A DNA stretch of 64,000 nt from Gammaproteobacteria bacterium (GCA_016874095.1 VGVH01000010.1:1-64000), one strand, 5' to 3'. Counted from the stretch's first letter, positions 31,651 through 41,482 are shown. Translations and numbers: made by a program. Notes: a model not told the origin generated them from the sequence alone.

Positions 31651-33140
31651 TGCGCGACCCCGAGGTCAGCGAGCATCAGCCCGGCAGTCGCGCGCGCCGA
31701 GGCCACCACGCCGGGCACGCCGGCACCAGGGTGGGTCCCGGCACCGACGAAATACAGGCCGCCGATTTTCGGATCGCGGTTGTGCACCCTGAACCAGGCA
31801 CTCTGCGTTAGCAGCGGCTCCAGCGAGAAGGCGGAGCCATGGTGCGCGTTCAATTCGCGCCGGAAATCCAGTGGCGTGAAAATGCGCCGCGTCACGAGGT
31901 CCTGCCGCAGGCCGGGTATGGCCCGCCGTTCCACCTGCTCGAGGACGCGGTCCGCGAATTCCGGCCCGATGCGCTCCCAGTCGAGCGGTGCCTTGCCGAG
32001 ATGCGGGACGGGCGCCAGGGCGTAGAAGCCCGCCTGTCCCGGCGGCGCCAGCGACGGATCCGTGCGGGTCGGGTTGTGCAGGTACACGGAAAAGTCGTCG
32101 GCCAGCACCCCGCGGTCGAAGATGTCGGCGAGCAGCTCGCGATAACGGGGACCGAAGATCACGGTGTGGTGCGCCACCTGCGGTGCCGGACGGCGCAGGC
32201 CGAAGTACACGACGAAGAGGGAATTGCTGTGGTGACTGCGCTCGAGCCGCGGCCCCGCCTGCCGTCCCCGGTCGGTGTTGCGCAGCAGGTGCGCATAGGT
32301 GTGCACAACATCGCCGTTGCTGGCAACGGCGCGCACCGGTGTTTCGCGACCGTCGGCGGTGCGCACGGCGCTCACCCGCCCTCCCCGCACGGCGATCTCG
32401 TCCACGGGAGCGGACAGGCGCAACTCGCCGCCGAGGTCAGTGTAGAGGCGCGCCATCGCCCGCACGAGTGCATGCGTCCCTCCCCGCGGAAACCACACGC
32501 CCCAGCGACGCTCAAGTGCATGTACCAGCGCATAGATCGACGACACCGCGAACGGATTACCGCCGATGAGCAGCGACTGGAACGAGAAGGCCTGGCGCAA
32601 CTCAGGATCGCGGATGAATCCGGACACGATGCCGTACACGGTGCGCCAGCTCTTCAGGCGCGTGAGCTGCGGCAGCGCGCGCACCATGCTCCACCAGTCG
32701 AGAAACGGCTCGTGCCCGAGCCGCACGTACCCCTGCTCGCACACGGCCTCGGAGTAACGCAGGAAGCGCCGGTAGCCCTCGGCGTCCGGCGCGTGCTTGC
32801 TGCGGACCTGCGCGGCGACCGCTTCGGCGTCGCCGTTGTATTCCATCTCGAAGCCGCTCTCCCACGACAGGCGGTAGTACGGATCCACCGGCAGAAGCTC
32901 GCAGTAATCCGCCAGCTGGCGCCCGGACAATGCAAAAAGATGCTCGATCGCGTTCGGTGCAGTGATGACCGTGGGCCCGGCATCGAACACGAAGCCCTGA
33001 TCCTCGTAGACGTAGGCGCGGCCGCCCGGCTTGTCACGCTGCTCGAAGAGGATCGTCGGGATGCCGGCAGACTGCAGGCGGATCGCGAGCGCGAGGCCGC
33101 CGAAGCCGGCACCGATGACTGCGACCGGCGGCCCGCTCAT
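31647..33140 (-). CDS. crtI: Phytoene desaturase
   Basis: AVIGAGFGGLALAIRLQSAGIPTILFEQRDKPGGRAYVYEDQGFVFDAGPTVIT; C-term GLYFVGAGTHPGAGVPGVVASARATAGLM. Confidence 0.93.
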   Translation of the reverse strand: MSGPPVAVIGAGFGGLALAIRLQSAGIPTILFEQRDKPGGRAYVYEDQGFVFDAGPTVITAPNAIEHLFALSGRQLADYCELLPVDPYYRLSWESGFEMEYNGDAEAVAAQVRSKHAPDAEGYRRFLRYSEAVCEQGYVRLGHEPFLDWWSMVRALPQLTRLKSWRTVYGIVSGFIRDPELRQAFSFQSLLIGGNPFAVSSIYALVHALERRWGVWFPRGGTHALVRAMARLYTDLGGELRLSAPVDEIAVRGGRVSAVRTADGRETPVRAVASNGDVVHTYAHLLRNTDRGRQAGPRLERSHHSNSLFVVYFGLRRPAPQVAHHTVIFGPRYRELLADIFDRGVLADDFSVYLHNPTRTDPSLAPPGQAGFYALAPVPHLGKAPLDWERIGPEFADRVLEQVERRAIPGLRQDLVTRRIFTPLDFRRELNAHHGSAFSLEPLLTQSAWFRVHNRDPKIGGLYFVGAGTHPGAGVPGVVASARATAGLMLADLGVAQ

Positions 33141-34297
33141 GCCGTGCCGCCCTTCAGCGCGCCGCGCGCGATGGTCGCGACCGCGCGACCCACGGGCACC
33201 GGCGGGCGGCCGCTGAGCAGCCGCAGCGGATCCAGTCCGCGAAGGCGACCCGCATAGAAGCGCTCGATGAGCGGTGCGGGCAACCGGTAGAAATGTTCAA
33301 GCGTGCGATAGCGCTCGGCGGGCGCGGCCGCCTCGAACATCAGGCGGTTCAACAGGCGCGCGAACCACTGGCGGCGCCAGCGCTCGAGCGAGCGGGCGCG
33401 GATAGCCGCCCCCACCGCCGCGCTCTCGAGGCGCGGCGCCGCCGCGATCTCGTCCGCCAGCCGCACGGCATCCGGCAGCGAGTATCCCGTCGTGTGGTGG
33501 AAGAGCAGCGCACGCATGCCGGTGCGCGGAACCGCCGCGCCCGCCTGCTGCCAGTACTGCTCCGCGTTGCCGGCCAGCACGATCGGCAGGCAGCCTTGTT
33601 CCTCGCGATCCACCCGCACGACGCTCCAGCCGGAGGCCTCGGCATAGTGCAGGCAGCGCCTGCGGTACGCCGCCGTGTCGAGCGCTGCATTCGCGCTGTA
33701 GCAGGTGTCCTCGACGAGGAGCCGCCGCTCGCCGAGCGGCAGCACGTACACGAACCGGTAACCGTCCAGTTGCTCCACCGTTGCGTCCATGAGTAGCGGC
33801 AGCGTCATGCCGTGCGCGCGCGCGGTCTCGATCTCGACGCCGACGAACTTCTGCCAGGCGAGATCGAAGCCGCCGAGCGCAGGCGCGCCGCGACCGTCGA
33901 GGACCAGGTCAGCCGGGATGGCCTCGCCGTCGGTGAGCCGCACGCCGTCCGGTCCGACGTCCGCCACCTGCGCCCGCGTGCGCAGCCTCGCGCCCAGGCG
34001 ATCGGCAAGGCGCTCATGCAGGTGCGCGGATGTGACGCTGTGGTACGGGGTGTCGAGGCGGCGCGAGTAGGCGGGGAAGCGGACTTCCTGCGCGTCCCAG
34101 GAAGCCGCGACCAGGGGTCGCATCCAGGCGAGGGCCTGCGCTGCGAGGTCGCTCGCGTGGTACGACCAGGTGTGATTGCCGCCAAGCGCCTCGCCTTGCT
34201 CGAGCAGGGTGATATCCACTCCAGGCCGGCGCTCCGCCAGTCGCCAGGCAATCAGCGAATTCGCCAGCCCGCCGCCGACCAGGACGACGCGCGTCAA
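33137..34297 (-). CDS. crtY: Lycopene beta-cyclase
   Basis: VVLVGGGLANSLIAWRLAERRPGVDITLLEQGEALGGNHTWSYH; ATGA overlaps with both neighbours. Confidence 0.9.
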   Translation of the reverse strand: MTRVVLVGGGLANSLIAWRLAERRPGVDITLLEQGEALGGNHTWSYHASDLAAQALAWMRPLVAASWDAQEVRFPAYSRRLDTPYHSVTSAHLHERLADRLGARLRTRAQVADVGPDGVRLTDGEAIPADLVLDGRGAPALGGFDLAWQKFVGVEIETARAHGMTLPLLMDATVEQLDGYRFVYVLPLGERRLLVEDTCYSANAALDTAAYRRRCLHYAEASGWSVVRVDREEQGCLPIVLAGNAEQYWQQAGAAVPRTGMRALLFHHTTGYSLPDAVRLADEIAAAPRLESAAVGAAIRARSLERWRRQWFARLLNRLMFEAAAPAERYRTLEHFYRLPAPLIERFYAGRLRGLDPLRLLSGRPPVPVGRAVATIARGALKGGTA

Positions 34298-34779
34298 GCC
34301 GCCTGCCTCAATCGCGCGACTGACTGGAGCAGCCGCTCGCCGCCTTCCGCCGTCCAGCGGCCGCGCAGATGTTCGACCACGTTGCCGTTGCCACCGAGGA
34401 CGAGGATATTCGGCGCACCGGTGTCGAGTGACAAGGTTCGCGCCCAGTCGCGCTCGAGGTCGATCAGGACGGAAACCTCAGGCGGCACGCGGCGCGCGAG
34501 CACGGTCCTGACCCGCTCGAGCTCGGGCTTGCTGTCCTCGTCGACATCCGCCACGGTGACGACGGGCAGGTCAGGATAACGCCCGAGCAGCTGTTCCTCC
34601 CAGCGCCGGACCTGTGCGAGCCGTCGCGCGTCGACAACCACCACGACCGCAACCTGGCCACGGTGCGCGACGAGTCCGCCGCTGCCGCCGCGCTGGTCCG
34701 GCCATTCGAGCTCAAGCAGCGGACCCAGGCCGCTGGTGGCGGCGAGCAGGACGGCGAGGATACAGGCGGACAGGTGCAT
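34294..34779 (-). CDS. Exported thioredoxin-fold-like protein without CxxC
   Basis: MHLSACILAVLLAATSGLGPL signal; VAVVVVVDARRLAQVRRWEEQLLGRYPDLPVVTVADVDED...APNILVLGGNGNVVEHLRGRW. Confidence 0.65.
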   Translation of the reverse strand: MHLSACILAVLLAATSGLGPLLELEWPDQRGGSGGLVAHRGQVAVVVVVDARRLAQVRRWEEQLLGRYPDLPVVTVADVDEDSKPELERVRTVLARRVPPEVSVLIDLERDWARTLSLDTGAPNILVLGGNGNVVEHLRGRWTAEGGERLLQSVARLRQAA

Positions 34780-34948
34780 GGCGGCTCGGCGCAATATTCC
34801 GCAACGGCCAACGGAAAGCCAGCCCGGCGGACAGGCTGACCGAAAGGCAGTCGCAGATATTGATTCGCCAGGCCCCGCAGAATGGATGCTGGCAGACGGC
34901 AGACAGGCCGGGCTTGCGCCCGGCCTGCGGTCCACGGCAGGCAGGAAA

Positions 34949-35389
34949 TCAGCGAACCTGGATGTCTATCGCGCGCGGCTTCGCCGCTTCGGCCTTCGGG
35001 ATCCGCACGGTCAGTACGCCGTCGCGCGACTCCGCGCTGATCCGGGCAGCGTCGGCATCGGGCGGCAAACTGAAACTGCGCGCAAAGTTGCCGTAGAACG
35101 ACTCGACGCGATGCTGCCGCTCGCTGTTGTCGCGACGCTCGTAACGGCGCTCGCCACGGATCGTGAGTACGCCTTCCTGGACGGTCACGCTCACGTCCTT
35201 GCGCTCGACGGCGGGCAGCTCGGCCTTGACGATGTACTCCTGGTCGGTCTCAGCGACATCCGCCACGGGGCGCCACTCGGCGGCTGCGTCGCCGCTGCCG
35301 GCAGCAGGCGCGGCACGACCGAAAATCGGGTTGTAGCGCGAAAAGATGCCCTCGAACTCCCGCAAGGGGCTCCAGCTCACCAGGGTCAT
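34949..35389 (-). CDS. Hsp20/alpha-crystallin small heat shock protein
   Basis: YIVKAELPAVERKDVSVTVQEGVLTIRGERRYE...SFYGNFARSFSLPPDADAARISAESRDGVLTVRIPK. Confidence 0.93.
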   Translation of the reverse strand: MTLVSWSPLREFEGIFSRYNPIFGRAAPAAGSGDAAAEWRPVADVAETDQEYIVKAELPAVERKDVSVTVQEGVLTIRGERRYERRDNSERQHRVESFYGNFARSFSLPPDADAARISAESRDGVLTVRIPKAEAAKPRAIDIQVR

Positions 35390-35443
35390 GGGTGGTCTCC
35401 TCTGTTGACGATGTCAAAGCCGGACAGCGCCGGCGATGACCCT

Positions 35444-35472
35444 TCAATGGAGACCGCGGCGGGCTTTTCAAG
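35444..35472 (-). promoter_or_regulatory. Putative sigma32 heat-shock promoter of the Hsp20 gene
   Basis: Minus strand CTTGAAA (35466-35472) - 13 nt - CTCCATTG (35445-35452); consensus CTTGAAA-N11..16-CCCCATNT; about 55 bp upstream of the start codon. Confidence 0.65.
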
Positions 35473-35504
35473 CCCCGCCGGCGTCGCGGAAAATCCATAC
35501 GCCG

Positions 35505-36686
35505 TCACGCGCCGACGCGCTTCAGCGCCTCATCCAGCGCGCCGATGAGGTCCTCGACGTCTTCCATGCCGACCGACAGCCGCACGAGCCCGTCGGTGAT
35601 GCCGACCCGCCCACGCTCCTCCGGTTCGACGTCGGCGTGGGTCATCGTCACCGGATGCGTGATGAGCGACTCGACTGAGCCCAGGTTCTCGGCAAGACTC
35701 CACAGCTCCACGCTGTCCATCAGCGCCTTGCCCGCACGTACGCCGCCCTTGACCTCGAACCACAGCATGGCGCCGAAGCCCGTCGCCTGGCTCTTCGCGA
35801 GCGCATGCTGCGGAAACGACTCGAGGCCCGGATAGCGCACCTGCGCGACCTTCGGATGCTGCTCCAGCCAGCGCGCGATGACGAGCGCGTTCGCCGACTG
35901 CCGCTCGAGCCGCACTGACAGCGTCTTGCAGCCCTGCAGGGTGAGCCATGCGCCCTGCGGCGACATGATCATCCCGGTGGCATTCATCACAAAGCGCAGC
36001 GCGGCGTCGAGCTCCTGCGTCTTCGCGATCACCGCGCCACCGACGGTGGCGTTGTGGCCGTCGAAGTACTTGGTGGTGCTGTGCACCGAGAGATCGGCGC
36101 CGAGCTCGAGTGGCCGCTGGTAGTAAGGCGTGAGAAACGTGTTGTCCACGGCGTGCAGGACGCCGGCTTCCCTGGCGATCTTCGAGATCGCGGCCAGGTC
36201 CGTCAGCTTCAGCGTCGGGTTCGCTGGTGTCTCCGTGAGGATGAGCCGGGTGTTCGGCTTCAGCGCGGCGCGCACGGTCTCGGGTCGCGACATGTCGGCA
36301 AAGGTGAAGCTCACGCCGAAGCGGCTGAAGATCTTCGTCGACAGCCGGTAGGTGCCGCCGTAGGCGACATCAGCGACGATGGCGTGGTCGCCCGCATTGA
36401 GGAAAGCGAGGTACACCGCCTGGAGTGCGGCCATGCCAGTGCCATAGCAGGTGCAGTCGGCGCCACCCTCGAGGTCCGCGAGCTTCATCTCGAGCGCGCG
36501 CACGGTCGGGTTCGCCGATCGCGAATAGGAGTAGCCCTTGCGCAGGTACTCGTCGACCGACTCCTGCACATAGGTCGTGGTCTGGTAGATCGGTGTCAGG
36601 ATTGCGCCCGTAACCGGGTCCGGCTGAACGCCTGCGTGGATCTGTCGGGTGTTGAAGCCCATGGAATTTCCTAATTTTTCTGTCAT
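35505..36686 (-). CDS. Cystathionine gamma-synthase/lyase family PLP enzyme
   Basis: MGFNTRQIHAGVQPDPVTGAILTPIYQTTTYVQ; SYSRSANPT; DLSVHSTTKYFDGHN (PLP Lys). Start may be 36662. Confidence 0.9.
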   Translation of the reverse strand: MTEKLGNSMGFNTRQIHAGVQPDPVTGAILTPIYQTTTYVQESVDEYLRKGYSYSRSANPTVRALEMKLADLEGGADCTCYGTGMAALQAVYLAFLNAGDHAIVADVAYGGTYRLSTKIFSRFGVSFTFADMSRPETVRAALKPNTRLILTETPANPTLKLTDLAAISKIAREAGVLHAVDNTFLTPYYQRPLELGADLSVHSTTKYFDGHNATVGGAVIAKTQELDAALRFVMNATGMIMSPQGAWLTLQGCKTLSVRLERQSANALVIARWLEQHPKVAQVRYPGLESFPQHALAKSQATGFGAMLWFEVKGGVRAGKALMDSVELWSLAENLGSVESLITHPVTMTHADVEPEERGRVGITDGLVRLSVGMEDVEDLIGALDEALKRVGA

Positions 36687-36757
36687 TTCCGTAGTGGCAG
36701 TTTAAACCGCACCGCTGCCGGCTTGCGTCGCCGGCCGGCTTTCCGGATCATGCGGCC

Positions 36758-37093
36758 ATGTCCCAGGAAGCCCTGCAGGTCTTCAATGTCGCCAGCCTGC
36801 GCAGCGAGGTGGCGGGGCCAGAACCGCGCTATTTCGAGTTCCTGGGTGGCGAACGCCTGACCGGAGGGCTTTACCGCCTGCCGGCCGGCTCGCACGACCT
36901 GCAGACACCGCACCTGGAGGACGAAGTCTACTTCGTCCTGGAGGGCAGCGCCCGCATCCGCTCGGGCGACGTCGTCCGCGACGTGAAGCCCGGCATGGTG
37001 CTATTCATCCGCGCCAATGCGCGCCACGCCTTCATCGAGATCAGCGAAGACCTGACGCTGCTGGCCGTGTTCAGCGCGGCAACGGACGCCTAG
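36758..37093 (+). CDS. Small cupin-domain protein
   Basis: PAGSHDLQTPHLEDEVYFVLEGSARIRSGDVVRDVKPGMVLFIRANARHAF. Confidence 0.85.
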   Translation: MSQEALQVFNVASLRSEVAGPEPRYFEFLGGERLTGGLYRLPAGSHDLQTPHLEDEVYFVLEGSARIRSGDVVRDVKPGMVLFIRANARHAFIEISEDLTLLAVFSAATDA

Positions 37094-38862
37094 AGCTGGT
37101 TCTCCGGCAGGGCGAGCAAGTCATCGCTGCCAGCCACGATCGCCTGTCGGCTGGCCTCGGCCTGCGGCAGGATCTGTGTCGCATAGAACGCAGCAGTCGC
37201 CAGCCGCGCCTCCAGGAAAGCCCTGTCGCCGCCGCCGGCGCCGAGGAGTCGCACGGCTGCCAGGGCAGAACGGCCGTGTTGCCAGGCGCCGAGCAGCACG
37301 CCGGTGAGCATCAGCAGGTGGTATGACGCTGCGCCCGGGATCGCCGGGTGCCGCTGCCAGTTGCCGGCGAGCCACGCCGCACTCGCCGCCAGCGCGGCAA
37401 CGCCGCGCTCGAGGCCTGCCGCTATCACCGCCAGTCGCTCACCGCCGGCTTTCAGTTCACGCACGGTCGCCCGCATGTCGGCGATCAGCGCCTGCAGAGC
37501 GGTTCCTCCATCGCGCAGGATCTTGCGGCCGACGAAATCGCCCGCCTGGATGCCGGTGGTACCTTCGTAGATCGTGGTGATGCGGGCGTCGCGGTAGTAC
37601 TGGGCAACACCGGTTTCCTCGACGTATCCCATGCCGCCGTGCACCTGCAGGCCGATCGACGTCAGCTGCTGCGCGGTCTCCGTGCACCAGCCCTTGATCA
37701 CGGGAATCAGCAGGTCGACGCGGGCCTGGTGCCGCGCCCGCGCGGCCGGATCCGGCGCATGATGGGCAAAGTCGAGGTCGGCAGCGACGCAATAGGCCGC
37801 GGCGCGCATCGCTTCGATCTGCGACTTCATCGTGACCACCATGCGCCGCACGTCCGGGTGGCCGATGATCGCTCGGCTGCGGCCATCGGCCGTGCGGCCC
37901 TGCACGCGGTCGCGCGCGTAGGCGCGGGCCTTCTGGTACGAGCGCTCGGAAATGGCGATGCCCTCGAGGCCGACGCCGAGGCGCGCATGGTTCATCATCG
38001 TGAACATGCAGGCGAGCCCCCTGCCCTCCTCGCCAACGAGGTAGCCGATGGCGTTGTCGAAGGCCATCACGCAGGTCGGGCTGCCGTGGATGCCGAGCTT
38101 GTGCTCGACCGACACCGGCGCGACGCCGTTGCGCGCGCCGATCGAACCGTCCGGGTTTACGAGGAACTTCGGCACGAGGAACAGCGAGGTGCCGCGCGTT
38201 CCGGCCTCCGCGTCCGGCAACCGGGCGAGCACGAGATGGACGATGTTGTCCGCCATGTCGTGGTCGCCCCAGGTGATGAAGATCTTCTGGCCGCTCACGC
38301 GGTAGTGGTCGCCTTCACGGACGGCCTGCGTGCGCACGGCGGCAAGATCCGAGCCGGCCTGCGGCTCGGTGAGGTTCATCGTTCCCGTCCACTCGCCGGA
38401 AGCCATGCGCTGGACGTATGTGCGCCGCAGGGTCGCACTGCCGTGGCTCTCGATGGTGCGGGCGGCGGCTTGTGTCAGCAGCGGGCAGAGCGCCCAGGCT
38501 AGATTGGCCGCCTGCCAGATTTCCTCGGCCGCGACACCAACGGCGTACGGCAGACCCTGGCCGCCCATGCCGGCATCCAGCGACAGGCCCGCCCAGCCTC
38601 CCGCGGTGAACTGCCGGTAAACGTCGATGAATTCCGGCGGCACGACGACCCCGCCGTTCTGGATCCGAGTACCGGCGCGATCGCCGATGGCGTTCGTCGG
38701 CGCAATCACGTCGGCGGCGAGCTGCGCTGCCTCGCCAAGCACGGCTTCCACGACATCGGCGGTTGCATCCGTATAGGCGGGCAGCGTCGCGACGGCGTCG
38801 ATGCCGGCCAGTTCGCGCAGCACGAACATCATCTCCCTGACGGGCGCCTGGTAATCGGACAT
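37090..38862 (-). CDS. Acyl-CoA dehydrogenase family protein
   Basis: MNLTEPQAGSDLAAVRTQAV, VSGQKIFITWGDHDMADNIVHLVLARL, GGMGYVEETGVAQYYRDARITTIYEGTTGIQAGDFVGRK. Start reset from 39147 to MSDYQAPVREMMFVLREL. Confidence 0.92.
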   Translation of the reverse strand: MSDYQAPVREMMFVLRELAGIDAVATLPAYTDATADVVEAVLGEAAQLAADVIAPTNAIGDRAGTRIQNGGVVVPPEFIDVYRQFTAGGWAGLSLDAGMGGQGLPYAVGVAAEEIWQAANLAWALCPLLTQAAARTIESHGSATLRRTYVQRMASGEWTGTMNLTEPQAGSDLAAVRTQAVREGDHYRVSGQKIFITWGDHDMADNIVHLVLARLPDAEAGTRGTSLFLVPKFLVNPDGSIGARNGVAPVSVEHKLGIHGSPTCVMAFDNAIGYLVGEEGRGLACMFTMMNHARLGVGLEGIAISERSYQKARAYARDRVQGRTADGRSRAIIGHPDVRRMVVTMKSQIEAMRAAAYCVAADLDFAHHAPDPAARARHQARVDLLIPVIKGWCTETAQQLTSIGLQVHGGMGYVEETGVAQYYRDARITTIYEGTTGIQAGDFVGRKILRDGGTALQALIADMRATVRELKAGGERLAVIAAGLERGVAALAASAAWLAGNWQRHPAIPGAASYHLLMLTGVLLGAWQHGRSALAAVRLLGAGGGDRAFLEARLATAAFYATQILPQAEASRQAIVAGSDDLLALPENQL

Positions 38863-38902
38863 GGAAGCGGCTCTGGCGGGTGTTCTTGTCGTTCGGCCGG
38901 CT

Positions 38903-40285
38903 TCAGATGGCCGACAGGTACCAATCATAGTCGAGGTTCGACACCTGCGCGTGGAACTGCTCGGCCTCGAAGCGCCGGGCCGTGCTGAACACGCGGCAGA
39001 ATTCCGCTCCCAGATACCCGGGGAGGATGCTGCCGGCATCGAATGCCGCCAGTGCGCCTTCCCAACGGTGCGACAGTCGGATCTCGGCGTCGATCTGCTG
39101 GCCCTCGCGCACCATGGCGGGCGGTTCGAGTCGGCTGGTGATTCCATGGTGAGCCGCTGCGAGGATTGCGGCCACGGCGAGATAGGGATTGCAGTCCGCG
39201 CCGGCCGGTCGATGCTCGAAGCGCAGGTTGCGGTCGTCAGACACCGGAATCCGGATCGCCACGCCGCGGTGATTCACGCCCCAGTTCGGCGCGATCGGCG
39301 CGAAGCAGCCCGGGCGGATGCGGCGGAACGAATTGGCATTGGGGCAGAACACCGCCAGAGACTCCGGCATTGCCGCGAGCATGCCGCCAATGGCGTGCCG
39401 CAGAGTCGCCGAATAGGCCTCGGGCGTCGCGGCCGGCGGCACCGGCGCGAACACGTTGCGACCGGCGGCGTCGAGCATGCTGACGTGCACATGCATGCCA
39501 GAGCCGTCCTTGTCGGCGAAGGGTTTCGCCATGAACGTCGCGGCAAGTCCATGGCGCGCAGCCACGCCGCGCACGAGCCGGCGCAACAGCACGGCGTGGT
39601 CGCAGGCGACCAGCGCATCGTCGACGTGGCGGAGATTGACTTCGAACTGGCCGGCACCGTACTCGGATACGACGCTGCCGGCCGGAATGCCCTGCGCCTG
39701 TGCCGCCGAGTCGATCGCGGCAAACAGCTCGTCGAGTTCGTGCAGGTCCTCGATGCTGTAGACGCGCGGGCCTTCCGCCCGCCGCTCGCTGCCGGGCACT
39801 CGGGAGCGCAAGGCGCGCGGCGCTTCCCCGCGTGTGTCGTCGAGCAGGTAGAACTCGTACTCGACTGCGATGACCGGCTTGAGACCGAGATCGGCGTATC
39901 GGCGCAATACACCGGCAAGGACCTGGCGGCTGTCGGCAAAGTACGGGCTGCCGTCGCGGTTCTCCATGCTGAGGAGGCCCTGCCCGAGCGGCGACTTCGA
40001 CCACGGCACCGGCACGACCGACCCCGGCACCAGGCGGCAGACGTAGTCCGGATCGCCGTCCTCGTTGCCCTGGGCGAGGCCATCGATGAGCATCCCGCGG
40101 CTGTCGAGCAGGAAGCCGGAGGCCGGAAAGGACAGGCCCGACCGCAGCACGCCCTCGAGTTCGCCGAGCGAGCAGCGCTTGCCGCGCAGGATGCCGTTCA
40201 GATCAGGCAGCAGCAGCTCGATGTGCCGCAGGCCCGGCAGGCTGCGACGCAGGTTCTCGACGACTTCAGACGACGGGCGGGACAT
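38903..40285 (-). CDS. Glutamine synthetase family protein (gamma-glutamylpolyamine-synthetase-like)
   Basis: ELLLPDLNGILRGKR; VVSEYGAGQFEVNLRHVDDALVACDHAVLLRRLVRGVAARHGLAATFMAKPFADKDGSGMHVHVSM; NSFRRIRPGCFAPIAPNWG. Confidence 0.88.
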   Translation of the reverse strand: MSRPSSEVVENLRRSLPGLRHIELLLPDLNGILRGKRCSLGELEGVLRSGLSFPASGFLLDSRGMLIDGLAQGNEDGDPDYVCRLVPGSVVPVPWSKSPLGQGLLSMENRDGSPYFADSRQVLAGVLRRYADLGLKPVIAVEYEFYLLDDTRGEAPRALRSRVPGSERRAEGPRVYSIEDLHELDELFAAIDSAAQAQGIPAGSVVSEYGAGQFEVNLRHVDDALVACDHAVLLRRLVRGVAARHGLAATFMAKPFADKDGSGMHVHVSMLDAAGRNVFAPVPPAATPEAYSATLRHAIGGMLAAMPESLAVFCPNANSFRRIRPGCFAPIAPNWGVNHRGVAIRIPVSDDRNLRFEHRPAGADCNPYLAVAAILAAAHHGITSRLEPPAMVREGQQIDAEIRLSHRWEGALAAFDAGSILPGYLGAEFCRVFSTARRFEAEQFHAQVSNLDYDWYLSAI

Positions 40286-40380
40286 CGGGGCGGCTCCGGT
40301 TCGCTCACTGGGCCAAGCGCCGGCCCGGCCTGCTACCATTCGCGTCCCGGGATTTTACCCGGATCGCGGAATCCGCCACA

Positions 40381-40634
40381 TGACTCGACAAAACCTCTCG
40401 ACGGGCTCGACCTGGGAACCGATCGCGGGTTACTCGCGACTGGTGCACATCGGGCTGAAGGGCGTCGTCCCGACCCGCATCTACGTCACCGACATCAGTC
40501 GCTGGGAGGCCGTCGGCCGCTCACATGGGGCGCTGCTTGGCGACATCCGACCGGCGACCGCGATGGTCGAGGTATCGAAACTGATCGACCCCGACATGCT
40601 GGTCGAGATCCAGGCGGACGCCCGGATCGTATGA
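40381..40634 (+). CDS. Internally shortened RidA/YjgF-family ORF (84 aa)
   Basis: STWEPIAGYSRLVHIGLKGVVPTRIYVTDISRWEAVGRSHGALLGDIRPATAMVEVSKLIDPDMLVEIQADA; the central RidA region is missing between GYSRLVHIG and VVPTRIYVTD. Confidence 0.7.
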
Positions 40635-41482
40635 GCAGCGGCCACGTACTCACTATCGTCTGCCCCGACACGACCGGCATAGTCGCCGCCGTGTCCGGGT
40701 ACCTGAGCAGCCAGGGACTGTTCATCGACGAGTCGTCGCACTTCGGTGACCCGCAGACGCGGCGCTTTTTCATGCGCACGCGGTTCACCGCCGGGACGGG
40801 CTTTTCACGCGGCGCGTTTGCGTCGGGCTTCATGCCGATCGCCACCCGCTTCAGCATGCAATGGCAGCTGCACGACATGCAGGTGCTGCCGCGCGTGCTG
40901 GTGATGGCGTCCCGCCACGACCACTGCCTGAACGACCTGCTGTACCGCTACCGCACCCGCTCGCTGGCCATGCAGATCCCGGCAATCGTGTCGAACCACA
41001 TGGACCTCGCGAGCCTGGCCGAGTGGCACAAGGTGCCCTATTTCCACGTGGCGGTGACACCGGACAGCAAGGCCCAGGCCGAGGCGCGACTACTCGAGAT
41101 CATCGAGGACACGCGTGTCGATCTCATCGTGCTGGCTCGTTACATGCAGGTGCTGTCGCCGGCGATGTGCGAGCGCTTTCCTGGTCGCATGATCAACATC
41201 CATCACTCCTTCCTGCCCGGCTTCAAGGGCGCCAAGCCGTATCACGAGGCGTATGCCCGCGGCGTAAAGCTGATCGGCGCAACCGCGCACTATGTGACCC
41301 CCGACCTCGACGAAGGTCCGATCATCGAGCAGACCGTGGAGCGCGCCGACCACACGCAGTCCCCGGAGGACCTTGCCGCAGTCGGCCGCGACGTCGAGTG
41401 CATCACGCTGGCGCGCGCAGTGAAGCTGCACCTCGAACACCGCGTGTTCGTGAACGGGCGGCGTACCGTCGTTCTGAGATAG
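40631..41482 (+). CDS. purU: Formyltetrahydrofolate deformylase
   Basis: VLTIVCPDTTGIVAAVSGYLSSQGLFIDESSHFGD; NIHHSFLPGFKGAKPYHEAYARGVKLIGATAHYVTPDLDEGPIIEQ; ATGA overlap. Confidence 0.93.
   Translation: MSSGHVLTIVCPDTTGIVAAVSGYLSSQGLFIDESSHFGDPQTRRFFMRTRFTAGTGFSRGAFASGFMPIATRFSMQWQLHDMQVLPRVLVMASRHDHCLNDLLYRYRTRSLAMQIPAIVSNHMDLASLAEWHKVPYFHVAVTPDSKAQAEARLLEIIEDTRVDLIVLARYMQVLSPAMCERFPGRMINIHHSFLPGFKGAKPYHEAYARGVKLIGATAHYVTPDLDEGPIIEQTVERADHTQSPEDLAAVGRDVECITLARAVKLHLEHRVFVNGRRTVVLR

Noticed and set aside
38861-41482. 873-aa + ORF read as one protein
   Set aside because: Only the last 283 aa (purU, from 40631) are real; the rest is antisense to glutamine synthetase and inter-gene sequence.
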